64,000 bases of DNA. It comes from Chloranthus sessilifolius (Eukaryota > Streptophyta > Magnoliopsida > Chloranthales > Chloranthaceae). Made by a program: the position numbers and the translations under genes. Positions 40,588-51,868 of the stretch are shown here, piece after piece. The notes under the pieces were generated by a model, which saw only the letters and a list, made by a program, of their open reading frames with translations, was not told where the DNA came from and ran no database searches. The stretch covers positions 146,672,060 to 146,736,059 of the forward strand of contig CM037586.1 of the NCBI GenBank assembly GCA_021018995.1, in the 5' to 3' direction. Every line of letters begins with the position of its first letter. The stretch's first letter is position 1.

Positions 40588-42648
40588 TTATGTTTTTCTA
40601 ACTACATAAGATCCTTCTAACTGTCTTATGACGAGCTGAGAATCCCCAAATACACCAAGGGTGTAAATGGCCATGTCTAAGGCTAATTCTAAACCAATGA
40701 CTAATGCCTCATATTCGGCAGCATTATTAGATAGGTATTCTGTTAATGTGAAGAAATATGGAAGCAACCCATTACTTGATGTAACAAATACAATTCCAGC
40801 GCCTGCTCCTGCCGCTTGCGAAGCTCCATCAAAATATAATTTCCATCTTTGTATTATTTCAGCATAATATACTTCTTCATCTGGTAGGTCTTCGGATAAC
40901 GATAAATTCCCAGGAATTGGATGAGCGGCTAGAAAATCGGTTAGGGCTTGCCCTTTTACAGCTTTCTGATGTACAAAAGTTATGTCAAACTCTGACAAGA
41001 GTAAAGACCATTTAACAAGTCTCCCTGACAAAACTGGTTTTGTCATGAGAAATTTCAACGGATCCGCTCTACTTATCAAGTGGATTGGATGATCTAGTAA
41101 ATAATGTCGTAGCTTTTGTGAGGCAAAGACAAGAGCTAAGCAATTCTTTTCGATGAATGAGTAATTTCCTTCGGCCCCTATGAGTGTTCGACTGAGGTAA
41201 TATAGGGCATTTTCCTTATCGTCTTCGTTCTCCTGAGCTAACAAAGCCCCAAGCGAGTTATCCATGACTACTATATATAGGATTAAATGTTTCCCTTTAA
41301 TTGGAGCAGTCAAGACTGGCGGATGCAATAAATATTCTTTCAAACTATCAAAAGCCCTTTGACAATCTTCATTCCATTCGAATGGGACTCCTTTCTTCAT
41401 CAGACGAGAGAATGGTTGAGATCGTCCTAAAATATTTGATATGAAGCGTCGGATATACGCAAGTCTTCCCTGTAGTCCTTTTAATTCGCGAATGTTCTTT
41501 GGAGGTGGCATCTCTATGATGGCCTTGGTTTTCACTAGATCAACTTGTATACCTCCATGTTGAACAACAAATCCGAGAAACTTTCCTGAAGTGACTCTGA
41601 AAGCGCATTTTAGTGGATTCATTTTCAAGTTGTACTTTCGGATTTTACAAAATACTTGATATAGGTGGGCCAAGTGATCACCTCTACTCTTTGATTTTAC
41701 TACGAGGTCATCTACGTAGCATTCGACTGTTTCATGTAGCAATTCCTTGAATATCTTCGTCATTGTACGTTGGTAAGTAGCTCTAGCATTTTTTAGTCTA
41801 AATGGCATGACTTTATAACAAAAGATTCCACTTGGGGTTCGAAAAGCTGTTAGTTCTTCATCTCCAGGTGCCATTCGTATTTGGTTGTATCCGGAGTATC
41901 CATCCATGAAGGACATGGTTTCACAACCGACAATGGAATCAATCAAGAGTTCTGAAATAGGCAAGGGAAATTCATCCTTGGGACATGATGCATTAAGATC
42001 TCTGAAATCAATGCATACCCTAATTTGACCATTCTTCTTCTTGATCGGGACTACGTTAGCAACCCATGTCGGATATTTGACTTCAAGGATAAAGTCGGCA
42101 TTGACTAACTTGTCGATTTCTGCTTTTACCTTTATGGTTATATTTGGATGAAGTCGCCTTTGAGCTTGTTTAACGGGTTTGATGTCAGGATTGACAGCTA
42201 ATTTGTGAGCGGCAATTTTGACATCTAACCCTGGCATATCACGATATGTCCACGCAAACACATCTCGATTCTTCTTTAAAAAATCGGTATAAGTTGTTAA
42301 TTCCTCTGTAGAGAGTGCAACACTCACATAAGTAATCTGAGGATCTTCAAGAGTTCCCAAGTTGACCTCTTGTAGGTCGTCAACGGTGGTTTGTATTCCT
42401 TCTTCAAACTGATGAGAAGCGGGAATAGGCTCTTCCGAGGCTAGGATAGAAATCATATAAGATCTGAGATATTTTGTGAGAATCACTGTAGGCCTATGCT
42501 CGAGACCACCTTTTAATGGATGTAAATATCCATCATTATAGGCTGCCCATTTCTGTGCACGAGATGGTATCACATCGAAAGGTGCAACCATTCCTATTCC
42601 ATCTTTTAGACCTCCTTTCGAGAGATCATATCTCATTTTTTTTATCAT
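40588..42648 (-). CDS. Tat reverse transcriptase, RNase H and second RNase H (fossil)
   Basis: One long frame of 686 codons. Reverse transcriptase motifs: VCIDFRDLNASCPKDEFPLP, MDGYSGYNQIRMAPGDEELT and the catalytic YVDDLVVKS. Then the classical RNase H/connection region (PFEWNEDCQRAFDSLKEYL, FIEKNCLALVFASQKLRHYL). At the C-terminus comes a second RNase H of the archaeal-like type with LYFDGASQAAGAGAGIV, NNAAEYEALVIGLELAL and GDSQLVIRQLEG. Dual RNase H is diagnostic of the Tat lineage. The neighbouring pol parts lie in separate segments. Confidence 0.93.
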   Translation of the reverse strand: MIKKMRYDLSKGGLKDGIGMVAPFDVIPSRAQKWAAYNDGYLHPLKGGLEHRPTVILTKYLRSYMISILASEEPIPASHQFEEGIQTTVDDLQEVNLGTLEDPQITYVSVALSTEELTTYTDFLKKNRDVFAWTYRDMPGLDVKIAAHKLAVNPDIKPVKQAQRRLHPNITIKVKAEIDKLVNADFILEVKYPTWVANVVPIKKKNGQIRVCIDFRDLNASCPKDEFPLPISELLIDSIVGCETMSFMDGYSGYNQIRMAPGDEELTAFRTPSGIFCYKVMPFRLKNARATYQRTMTKIFKELLHETVECYVDDLVVKSKSRGDHLAHLYQVFCKIRKYNLKMNPLKCAFRVTSGKFLGFVVQHGGIQVDLVKTKAIIEMPPPKNIRELKGLQGRLAYIRRFISNILGRSQPFSRLMKKGVPFEWNEDCQRAFDSLKEYLLHPPVLTAPIKGKHLILYIVVMDNSLGALLAQENEDDKENALYYLSRTLIGAEGNYSFIEKNCLALVFASQKLRHYLLDHPIHLISRADPLKFLMTKPVLSGRLVKWSLLLSEFDITFVHQKAVKGQALTDFLAAHPIPGNLSLSEDLPDEEVYYAEIIQRWKLYFDGASQAAGAGAGIVFVTSSNGLLPYFFTLTEYLSNNAAEYEALVIGLELALDMAIYTLGVFGDSQLVIRQLEGSYVVRKT

Positions 42649-42693
42649 ATTCGCAACCTTTTTGCTGTATCGTGTAAATTGAAGAGGTTCTTT

Positions 42694-43669
42694 CTAATCC
42701 TTATAATCTGACTGGATGGGTACCGAATCAACTTGGGTGAGTGGTTTGGTGAAAGAGTCCAGTAGAGGATAACTAGGTTTCAAGTTTTGAGATAAGTTTT
42801 TAACAATTTTGATACGAGAGTTGGCTTTTGGAGGGATTGTTTTCTTATTAAAAATGATTTTTCTCCGAGGTTGGGAATAAGGAGCTGAGATGAAGGGTAT
42901 ATAGGTTTCCTTCGGGGTTTTAAAGGAAACAAATTTCTTTTTAGATCGATTTCTTTTAAAAGGGATAGTTTCCTTAACAAGAGTTTTAGAACTTGCCTCC
43001 TGTGAGTTTTGTCTAGGTGGTGAGGACTCTAATAATGGTGAGTACTCATCTAATAACTCGAAGCCACTAGTGTGTGTAAATGAAGTAAATATTTCATATA
43101 ATTTAACATCAGCAAAATAAGCTTCATCTGGGTGGAAGGGTTGTGGATCAGCTGCTACCCATTTTTGCTCGCCATTATGAAAATATTTAAAGCATTGATG
43201 GAGTGTGGATGGAACTACACATTGTTGTAACCAGGGTCTTCCCAACAACGCATTATATGATGTATTAGCATCGATCACATGAAACTGGATCTTCGAATAG
43301 ATCTAAGGTTCCTTGTTTATTTTGATTGAAACCTTGAATCATGAGGGTATTGGGTGAGAGGTCTTTAACTGTTCGTCCCACTTTATGTAACACATATAGT
43401 GGTAATAAATTTACAGCAGACCCCCCATCTATCATAAGTCTCGCAAGGCGAACGTCTTCAAGTAGACCCGATATAAAGAGGGGTCTATTGTGTAACTTAA
43501 GTTTAGTTTTGATATCATCATCAGAAAATGTGATCGTACAGACTAAGTCTTCCAAGCTAGTCTCTACCCGACAAACTTCCTCGATGGACTTGTCCAGGTT
43601 AGAGAGAGTTTTTATCAGCGTTTTTCTTAAACTACTAGATAAACAAAGCGCATCATACACCGAAAGCAA
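42694..43669 (-). CDS. Tat protease region (fossil)
   Basis: The segment contains the retroviral-type aspartic protease motif IDGGSAVNLLPLYVL and, about 60 residues on, ANTSYNALLGRPWLQ, the second conserved patch of the gypsy protease fold. A basic linker (NRSKKKFVSFKTPKE) leads toward reverse transcriptase. Broken. Confidence 0.85.
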
Positions 43670-43891
43670 AGCAGGTACTTTCTTTAAATGAGAGAGTACA
43701 TCATAATTTACATCAAGATTTTCTTTTTCTTTGCCTTTATCGGTATTCTTGGAGTTTTTGTTGAATAACGACGTTTCTTCTTGTTTAGTTGTCTTATCGG
43801 CACCTTCTGCACCCTTAGGTGGTGATACAGTTTCTGAAACATGATGATTCTCTGGCTTACGTCGATAAGGTATAACTGGGCGATCGGTACG

Positions 43892-44899
43892 TTACTCTAT
43901 AGCATCTACCTCTTCAATCTGAGTCATGTTACAAGAAGCAACATTATTAGATTCAACTTGCTCTTTTTTTCGTGGAATAACCACTTTATGCCAACCTTCA
44001 TTATCAGACAAGTTGCCTTCAGAAGCATCCGATGAAGATGAGCAGTTAATGACATCCTTCATGCGAATATCTTTAATCTGACTCTTGTTAATATCGATAT
44101 GAGATTTTGATTCTTTCTGTTGGGCTTTGTCATCGCTATCAACAACGTCTGGTTCTTCTTGGTTCCTGAACGTTTTAGAACATTCGAGAGTTATGTAATC
44201 TCCCAATGTGAGCGGCTATAATTCTTCCATTTCCACTTCGGATGATGACGATGAAAAGGAAATTATCATCGGTTCAAGTTTCATCTTTTGTACTTTCTTC
44301 AACGATTTCATAGGTTCCGGTTGAATCTTCTTTCCTTTCTCCCGTTCTCTACGATCCTTCAGCATTTGGAGTGTAGTATAATTCGAAGGAGTCTTTTTTA
44401 TTTCTTTTTTTACTCTCTCCACAGATTTCTTTAAATTTGCAGATGTTTCTAATGAAACTTCGACTTTGGGCATTCTCTTCTTCTTGGGAATCACATGCCA
44501 ACTCCCTTCCTTAGAATCAGGCGATTTTGCCATATATGACTCTTGCCAATTAAACTCGCGCCGCTTACCTTGAGCTTCTTCTATAAAGGACTTGGTATCA
44601 AAAGCCCAGTTCCATTATGGGAGAGAAGTTTTCTTTTTCCATAAGTCTTTGATTCCTGCTTGTATATGTGCTTGTCGCCTATTATATGCTAGCGCCTTTT
44701 CCCATGGATCATCTTGTAAAGGAATTATACCTGACGGACAAGCTGTTGGTGCATCTTGTAAAGGGACTGAACCTAACGAACGAGGTGGTGGTGGTGTTTT
44801 CCTCCATTTTCGGGTATCATCGTCAATCCATCCTGATGTTCCTCCAGTAACAAGATGTTGATAATCGGGTAAGCCATTTTTCTGCATCAGTTCTTTCAA
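43892..44899 (-). CDS. Tat gag-protease linker region, unrecognised (fossil)
   Basis: Low-complexity charged segments, Lys-rich then Ser/Glu-rich, including WHVIPKKKRMPKVEV and FSSSSSEVEMEEL. Further upstream WIDDDTRKWRKTPPPP and PWEKALAYNRRQAHIQ belong to the capsid-protease linker usual in Tat relatives. No enzymatic motif. Confidence 0.5.
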
Positions 44900-44938
44900 G
44901 AAATAAGTTGCTTCACTTTCTATCAGTACTTTCTTATT

Positions 44939-46737
44939 TTAGGCAGTATCCCTCTGTTTCCATTCTCTCTTCTTGCGCCGGCTAATATAGTGGGCAGAGC
45001 CTATTTCATCCTCGGATAACGACGAATCAAAGTCCTTGCAGGATGGAATGAACTCATGAAGTTTCGGAAGTGCAGAGTTTGGATTTTTTTCAAGGATTGG
45101 AACTGGTGGAAAACCCCCAAAGGTGATCATATTTGTCGTGGCAATGCTATCATTGTCTTGTTTAGGAGATTCTGGAGTAAAAGTAATGTCTCCAGAATCA
45201 AGAAGACTCTGCACCTTATCTTTAAATATGAAACAATCTGTCAACGTGTGTCCTAACACACAATGATATTTACAGTATAGTGGATCATCTGTTTTATTTT
45301 GCTCTTCAGGTCTGTGGGATTCTGGTAGCTGTATAATCCCACCGTCAATGACGTCATCGAAGATGCCCTCGACGTCTTCATTTTTAAATGAATACTTTTT
45401 ATCTTTCCTTTCTTTCAGAGATTGGCCCTTAGACCAGCTTGATCTCTGAGGGGGTGCAAAACTACTATTGGCTCCACTTGCTTTGTTTGATTGACTATTT
45501 ATGGATTCTTCTATTCGCTTGGTTACAGTGAATTGATTACGATCTCTGGTGCCGATTGCAATTGTCACCGGATAAGATGTAGATGTTTGTCCTTCATTCT
45601 ATTCCTCTGGGAGAATCCTTCTGGTTTCCTCTTGAGTTTAAGCCGATGAAACTTTCTAGTTCTGAAGTTCGTGTAGTGAGATCTTCGAAACTCATGGAAT
45701 GTCCATAGTAAGGGACTGTTAATTCTTGTCTCATACCAACCAGGCACGTTTGTATTGCTTCTTCTTCAAACTTGTGCTTGCAATGGATGCTAAGGTTTCT
45801 CCACTGTGTAATGTAATCGACGACCCTTTTCATTTGGTCGTTGCTTCAATTGTGATAACTCAGCGACCCCTACGAATCTCTGAGTACTAAAGAATCTCTT
45901 CAGGAATGCCTCTTCCATCTCTTTCCAGGTCGATATTGACTCGGGTGGAAGCTTCATGTACCATGTGAATGCAGCTCCCTTAAGAGTCTGCACAAATTGT
46001 CGTAAAAGCAAAGCGTCGCTTTTTGAAGTGTCACCACAAGCTGAGAGGAAGTGGGCCAAATGCTCAAGTGGGGCACCACTGCTGCTATACTAGGAGAACT
46101 TTGGTTGTCTGTACTCAGGTGGAAATAGGACTTCATCAATTTCTGGTGGATATGGCTAGCGATATGTCTGGGAGCTATCCGACACTTTTCGATAACCTTT
46201 AAGATTCTCAGAAATTAGGCTCTGTACTTTGTTGAGAGATATATTTTCTTCAGTCTCTTTTCGATTATTCTCTCTCTCAATCAGCACAGCTATCTGTGCA
46301 TCACGAGCTGCGATTGTTTGACGCATCTGTTCTAATTGTTCAAGGATGTTGGCACTTTCTTCTGTTGTCAAAACCATCACTGAAAGTACCGTAGGGATAT
46401 CTGAAGTCACTAATCCGATGGATGATCCGTGGAGATTGGATTGAAGGGAGCTCGAGGAACGAGGGGTGATGGGTGATGAGGAAATAATTCGGACATGTGA
46501 TTTAGTCAGGTTGGCTATCTCAAGTGATTGCGGGGAATTCATCGGATATGACTGATTAGACCTCAGAGTTCCTGGTGGACTCACCGACGCTGATTGCGAT
46601 CGGACCTCAGGGAATTCATCTTCGGAAAAGATAGAGTCTGAATCCCCATAAAGTGGGTTGTCAGTATTGGTGAAAGACTTGGGAGAATCCAGTTCTTCTT
46701 GCTGAGCGTATTTCTCCTCTAGATTGGCTTGTGCCAT
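44939..46737 (-). CDS. Tat gag region (fossil)
   Basis: It starts at MAQANLEEKYAQQEELDSP with a Ser/Pro-rich section and a short coiled coil (ESANILEQLEQMRQTIAARD). Then come capsid motifs (LLLRQFVQTLKGAAFTWYMK, TWKEMEEAFLKRFF, LSQLKQRPNE) of the Retrotrans_gag family. A zinc-knuckle-like CKYHCVLGHTLTDCFIFK near 45280 is the short CxxH...C form seen in Tat relatives. Broken into several segments. Confidence 0.87.
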
Positions 46738-47004
46738 AAGACGGATTGATCGGCGGAGTATGGCTTCCTCAGTCTGAGGTCAAGCCCGCATCACACGACG
46801 AACTCCTGATGAAGAGTGAGCAACATTCTTACCAAATGCCTTTGAATTGTTTGATGGAGTAAATTCGGTGAATATCTGCATGGAAGAACCAGCCTATTAA
46901 AATGAAAAATCATGGAATAACCAAAGCTTTATAGTTTATTATACCTACATTTTATTTCAGAGAATTTCTTTTATTAAGTAGCTTAAAAATGAGAGGAGAA
47001 GTGG
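46738..47004 (-). other. Tat 5' leader between primer site and gag
   Basis: About 270 bp without a convincing frame, between the tRNA primer site and the gag start. No repeats. Confidence 0.5.
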
Positions 47005-47022
47005 GTCCCACTTGGCGTGCCA
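47005..47022 (-). promoter_or_regulatory. Primer binding site, tRNA-Arg type
   Basis: On the minus strand, six bases after the 5' LTR, the sequence is TGGCACGCCAAGTGGGAC. From memory this agrees with the 3' end complement of a plant tRNA-Arg (TGGCACGCCCGGTGGGAC) at 16 of 18 bases. tRNA-Arg-type priming is known in the Tat lineage. Confidence 0.7.
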
Positions 47023-47596
47023 GAAATTTGTAAACAATAAATTTGCGTAGGATATAAATCTAACACAAATCAATCATAACAAATTTTCCCTCGCTAAGAG
47101 AGGGTTTTATTAAAATGGCGGACCTTATACTTTCGGGTATCGCAGTCAATTCTCCGTTAATTATATCAAAATTGAATACCTCTGATTAAAAGCTACTAAA
47201 TAAAAAATAACGTAATTACATCTCTGAAATAAACAAAACTAAGATTCTAATTCTAAGTCTTCATCGATGTCTTCAATCCGTCATGAGATAGATGGATAGC
47301 AGACTATCTTCATCGGAGATTTGAGAAATATGAAATAGGAGACGACGGATGGGAGGACCCCTCCAAAAGTCGAGTCCATTTGATCGAAAAGCACGAGTCA
47401 TTACTGGAGCAAGAAACTCGTGGACGAGTCTTAAAACGAATTTTTATTCTCTGGTCTCAAAGATGAGTTCAAATACCAAATCAATTTTTTGGGCAACTGA
47501 TTATTAGAAGAGTTATCACTTTCAGTGATAGAGTGTCTAATCATGAGTTGGATATCGTCAAATTCCTTAAAATTTGATAATCATAGATGATTTTAT

Positions 47597-48272
47597 AATA
47601 ATTTTACTGTTAGATTTGATCAATATCTTAATATTTGGTCAATGCATAATAAATCCATCATTGGATCTCGTTACGATCTCACATTATGATCGTTTGACTA
47701 AAAGTCAATGATTCTATCATTAGATTTGATTAAAATCACAAGATCTGGTTAATATGTAATAAATCTACCGTTGGATCTCATTACGATCTCACATTATGAT
47801 CTTTTGACTAAAAGTCAATGATTTTACCGTTAGATTTGACTACAATCACAAGATCTGATCAACATATAATAAATCCATCATTGGATCTTATTACAATCTT
47901 ACATTATGATTGTTTAACTAAAAGTCAATGATTCCACTATTGGATTTGACCACAATCACAAGATCTGGTCAATATACAATAAATCTATCGTTGAATCTCA
48001 TTACGATCTTACATTATGATCGTTTGACTAAAAGCCAACACGTCCATCGTTAGATTTGATCAAATTTATAAGATCTGGTTAATATGCGATAAATCTATCG
48101 TTAAATCTCGTTACGATCTCATATTATGATCGTTTGACTAAAAGTCAATGAGTCTACCGTTAAATTTGACCAAATTTATAAGATCTGGTCAATATGCGAA
48201 AAATCCACCGTTGGATCTCATTACGATCTCATATTATGATCGTTTTGACTAAAAGTCAACGAGTCAACTGTG
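47597..48272. repeat. 110-bp tandem repeat, six copies (5' LTR)
   Basis: The ACGATCTC word recurs at 47673, 47783, 47893 (variant), 48003, 48113 and 48223, an exact 110-bp period. The copy number equals that in the other LTR, so the array predates insertion. Confidence 0.9.
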
Positions 48273-48795
48273 AAAAAATTTCCGATCTCGAGGTTAAGGT
48301 TCAAACCCTCATTTGAGGGAGTGATGATTCGAACCGCGAGAGAAACTCTAATTATCATAGATTAATATTTTAGGTATTATAGTCTGAAATCATTCTTTAG
48401 GTTCGTGATTATAACTCATATGAGCATCGAATTTGTGGTTGCAATCCGAGTGTACTAGGAGTTATGCCCAGGGTCGTACCCACGTGACTTAACTATTTCT
48501 AAGTATGCAAGAGATTGGGTAAAAGTCGTAACGCGTAATCCTAAATTACAATCATAAATCCTACTTAGGAGGAGTCGTAGCTCTTATCCTAAGCAGATCT
48601 CCTTTAGGTAAGGGTCGTAGCCCTTATCCTAAAAGTCTTAATCCTAACTTATTTCTCTCATCCACTTTAAAATAATAATAATAATAATAATCAGAATCTC
48701 GAAGATACCCTAAAGTCTTTTTTAGAAGAGTCGGAGATATTTTCGGCAAAGCTCTCGTGTCAGAATTTTCGGATCCCTTGCAATAAGGACGGGTC

Positions 48796-48807
48796 TATTA
48801 TTTATAG
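48796..48807 (-). promoter_or_regulatory. Sense TATA box in 5' LTR
   Basis: CTATAAATAATA on the minus strand. Transcription from just below 48790 would leave about 1.75 kb of R-U5 before the primer site. The palindromic array lies upstream of it in U3. Confidence 0.5.
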
Positions 48808-48950
48808 ATTTATGGTAGCGGTTATAGAAGTTATAATCCTACGGTTCCCGTAAGGTTTTCATGAAATGAACGGTTGAGAGAGCTGCGTAAGTTTTCGTCT
48901 TCATGCGGATTGAGAAATATTCTTCTCACGTATATCATTATTTTCTCATA

Positions 48951-50350
48951 ATCGCCTAAGTGGCTAAGTATGTTTCTAGCCACCTAGGTGGATAAGTGTT
49001 TTTCTAACCACCTAGGTGGATAAGTATTTTTCTAGCCAACTAGGTGGCTAGGTATATTTTCTATCCACCTAGGTGGATAAATATTTTTCTAGCCACCTAA
49101 GTGGATAAGTATTTTTCTAGCCAGCTAGGTGGCTAAGTATATTTTCTATCCACCTAGGTGGATAACTATTTTTCTAACCAATTAGGTATATTTTCTAGCC
49201 ACCTAGGTGGATAAATATTTTTCTATCCACCTAGGTGGATGAGTATTTTTCTAGCCACCTAAGTGGATAAGTATTTTTATATCCACCTAGGTGGATATGT
49301 ATTTTTTCTAGCCAGCTAGGTGGCTAGGTATATTTTCTATCCACCTAAGTGGATAAGTATTTTTCTAGCCACCTACGTGACTATGTATATTTTCTATCCA
49401 CCTAGGTGGCTAGGTATTTTTCTATCCACCTAGGTAGATAATTATTTTTCTAGCTAGCTAGGTGGCTAGGTATATTTTTTATCTACCTAGGTGGATAAGT
49501 ATTTTTCTAACCACCTAAGTGGATAAGTATTTTTCTAGCCAGCTAGATAGCTAAGCATATTTTCTATCCACTTAGGTGGATAAATATTTTTCTAGCCAGC
49601 TAGATAGCTAAGCATATTTTCTATCCACCTAGGTGGATAAGTATTTTTCTATTCATCTACGTGGATAAGTATTTTTCTAATCAGCTAGGTGGCTAGGTAT
49701 ATTTTCTAACCACTTAGGTGGATAAGTATTTTACTATCCACCTAGGTGGATAAGTATTTTTCTAGCCACCTAGGTGGCTAGGTATATTTTCTATCCATCT
49801 AAGTGGATAAGTATTTTTCTATTCACCTAGGCGACTACGTTATTTTTCTATCCACCTAGGTGGATGAGTATTTTCCTAGCCAGCTAGGTGGCTAAGTATA
49901 TTTTTCTAGCCACCTAGGTGGATAAGTATTTTTCTAGCCAGCTAGGTGGCTAGGTATATTTTCTATCCCCTTAGGTGGGTAAGTATTTTTTTATGACCTA
50001 GGTGGCTACGTATATTTTCTAGCCACCTAGGTGGATAAGTATTTTTTTCTAACCAACTAGGTGGCTAGGTATATTTTCTATCCACCTAAGTGAATAAGTA
50101 TTTTTCTATTCACCTAGGTGACTACGTATATTTTCTAGCCACCTAGGTGGATAAGTATTTTTCTAGTCACCTAGGTGGATAAGTATTTTTCTAGCCAGCT
50201 AGGTGGCTAGGTATATTTTCTATCCACCTTGGTGGATAAATATTTTTCTATCCACCTAAGTGGATAAATATTTTTTCTAGCCAGCTAGGTGGCTAGGTAT
50301 ATTTTTTATCCACCTAGGTGGATAAGTATTTTTCGATCCACCTAGATGTC
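48951..50350. repeat. Palindromic CCACCTAGGTGG array, 1.4 kb (5' LTR)
   Basis: About 48 units of the 28-29-bp palindromic repeat described for 30823-33149, starting and ending with the same unique flanks (ATAATCGCCTA... and CTAGATGTCTGACATAG). Copy number differs by about 32 units between the LTRs. Confidence 0.95.
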
Positions 50351-50618
50351 TGACATAGCTTAAGACTTTAAATCCTATTTAGAGTAGGATTTGTTAAAAA
50401 AGAAACTATAAATAGTCTCTTTTCCTAATTCCTTCTATTAATTTATTCTATCTGATTTTTTAAGGCTAAGTGGAAGAATAAAGAGTTCCCAATCCCAAAA
50501 TTTTCGAGTCAACAGCTACACAAAAGAGTGCTAGCCAACATGAATGAAACCTTATATGCGTAAAAGGAACAAAATTCCATGTGTTGGTTTTCATTGGACA
50601 AGGTGAGAAAAGCCTAAC

Positions 50619-50835
50619 CTTTTCTAAGATAGATGGCTCCATTGAATTCGCTAGCTCAAGAAGACGGATGAGCCCTATTGCAAAGAACCCGCTGTAGCTG
50701 AAACTCCCCTTACCTCCCGCCCTTTCAGAAATATTTTTTAGAATCCCCTCAACTTCTCCCTCTCTAAATGCAAACTCTACTAACGAATTGGCATTTTGAG
50801 TGCGCGCCCAATCTTCCAACTTTTGAGCATCATTT
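50619..50835 (-). pseudogene. THF1: THF1 exon (DAQKLEDWART... segment)
   Basis: Acceptor TTTTCTATAG at 50836-50841. The exon reads NDAQKLEDWARTQNANSLVE, then REGEVEGILKNISERAGGKG, FSYSGFFAIGLIRLLELANS and PSILEK, and ends at donor GTTAGG. No stops. It matches the central conserved region of THF1. The Tat LTR ends 104 bp downstream in the intron. Confidence 0.93.
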
Positions 50836-50841
50836 CTATAG

Positions 50842-51531
50842 AAAACACAACTTAAGATGGCACTTTGAAATGATAAAATATTGATAAAATTATAATTCGT
50901 GTTAAGATACTGATAGCCTCAATAAAAAATTTACAAGTTTGCAGCCCTACTTTCCAACATTTTAGTGGGAATGGAACCTGTGAGCTTAATGTTTAGACCC
51001 TCATGTGCCCCAACTGCTAGAGCATGAGGTTCAACCTGACCTATATATAAGAAAAGATAAAGTAAAATTTAAACATGGTAGTCTAATTTTTTTTTATTGC
51101 AGTATTACTGAAGTTTTATGATTTATCATAAAAAACCCTATGATACAAATAAGTTTTATGGGTACTAATGGTTTAAAATAAGTTTTATTAGATGGTGCAG
51201 CAGCAATGGGTTGGATAGTAGGTAACCTACTAAGACTGAATTCTTTCTGATGTCTCTGGTTGGAAATTGACAACATAATATGATTTTGATGTTATATTTT
51301 CCTTGGGTTGGCCATTTATTTATTTAATTATTTAGATTTAAATGATTTCTATCTATATTTATTTATTTTTAAAAAAATTATATAAGAATCTTTTGAAATA
51401 CAATTTGACCTTTTCAAACATTGTTTCTTACTAAACCTCAAACACACCATAGATCTACTTCCCAAAGAACCATTAATAGCAGTTCATAATCAATCTAAAG
51501 TATTGAAAAAAGATTACTATATGCTTAAGAC
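50842..51531. other. THF1 intron, no gene
   Basis: AT-rich DNA between two THF1 exons. The short minus-strand frame at 51094-51276 lacks any known motif. Confidence 0.6.
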
Positions 51532-51815
51532 CTGTATTGTTCTAGATCCTACCTTAGTGCTTGAATGTATGCTTTAAAAATCGCATCTCGGTCCTCGTCG
51601 CTCGGGTAACCTTCCATAAGCTAATCGAATACAGTGACGAAACCAAAAGCAAATACTGCATCATACTGATACGTCCTTTTATACCTCATCAGATGTTGCG
51701 CAATTAGTTCTTGCAATACCGTATTGTATATGCTAGGTATGGGCCGCTTGTAGGCCTTGAGAAAATTTACCTTCGTTTCCTAGACAGTGGATACACCGGA
51801 TACTTTGTAGCTGGA
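51532..51815 (-). pseudogene. THF1: THF1 exon (KAYKRPIPSIYNTV... segment)
   Basis: A good acceptor (pyrimidine tract then TGCTAG) at 51816-51819 opens the exon. It reads ETKVNFLKAYKRPIPSIYN, then TVLQELIAQHLMRYKRTYQY, DAVFAFGFVTVFD, LMEGYPSDEDRDAIFKAYIQ and DLEQYR, ending at donor GTCTTAAG. TAG stops replace the residue before ETK, the residue after VFD (normally Q) and the residue before DLEQYR (normally E). The exon joins 50619-50835 in phase. Confidence 0.93.
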
Positions 51816-51868
51816 CTAGCAAAGGGCAAAGAAAAAGGAGCTACTCATGATGGAACTATCACCACACA

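Larger units (their letters stand above)
28884..50514 (-). mobile_element. Giant Ty3/gypsy Tat-lineage element with antisense accessory gene (broken)
   Basis: It is bounded by LTRs 28884-33313 and 47029-50514 (TG...CA), with flanking 5-mers GTTAC (28879-28883) and GCTAC (50515-50519), a target duplication with one change. gag-pol runs on the minus strand, so the 5' LTR is the right-hand one. Next to it is a tRNA-Arg-type primer site. Pol carries a second RNase H, a hallmark of the Tat lineage. Between pol and the 3' LTR is an antisense (plus-strand) plant-mobile-domain gene. Total 21.6 kb. The LTRs show about a dozen differences in their first 135 bases, so it is old. The gag-pol frame is broken, with roughly ten breaks. 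Confidence 0.92.
47029..50514 (-). repeat. 5' LTR of Tat element (3.49 kb)
   Basis: Plus-strand ends TGTAAACAATAAATTTGC and GAGTCAACA, the same layout as 28884-33313: six 110-bp repeats, sense TATA box, palindromic array (shorter here), outward plus-strand TATA box. The outward TATA box would fire into THF1 intron DNA, antisense to THF1. Confidence 0.92.
28369..51815 (-). pseudogene. THF1: THF1/PSB29 pseudogene split by a retrotransposon
   Basis: Three minus-strand exons of THYLAKOID FORMATION 1 (Psb29), a plastid protein linked to photosystem II turnover and thylakoid biogenesis, lie in gene order: 51532-51815, 50619-50835 and 28369-28484. The codon phases fit across each junction, and donors (GT) and acceptors (AG) are present. 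The 21.6-kb Tat element occupies the intron between the last two. The first exon (transit peptide) is missing and would lie beyond the chromovirus that starts at 51869; the final C-terminal exon was not found. The 51532-51815 exon carries three in-frame TAG stops, so the copy is dead. Since THF1 is important to plants, another functional copy should exist elsewhere. Confidence 0.88.
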
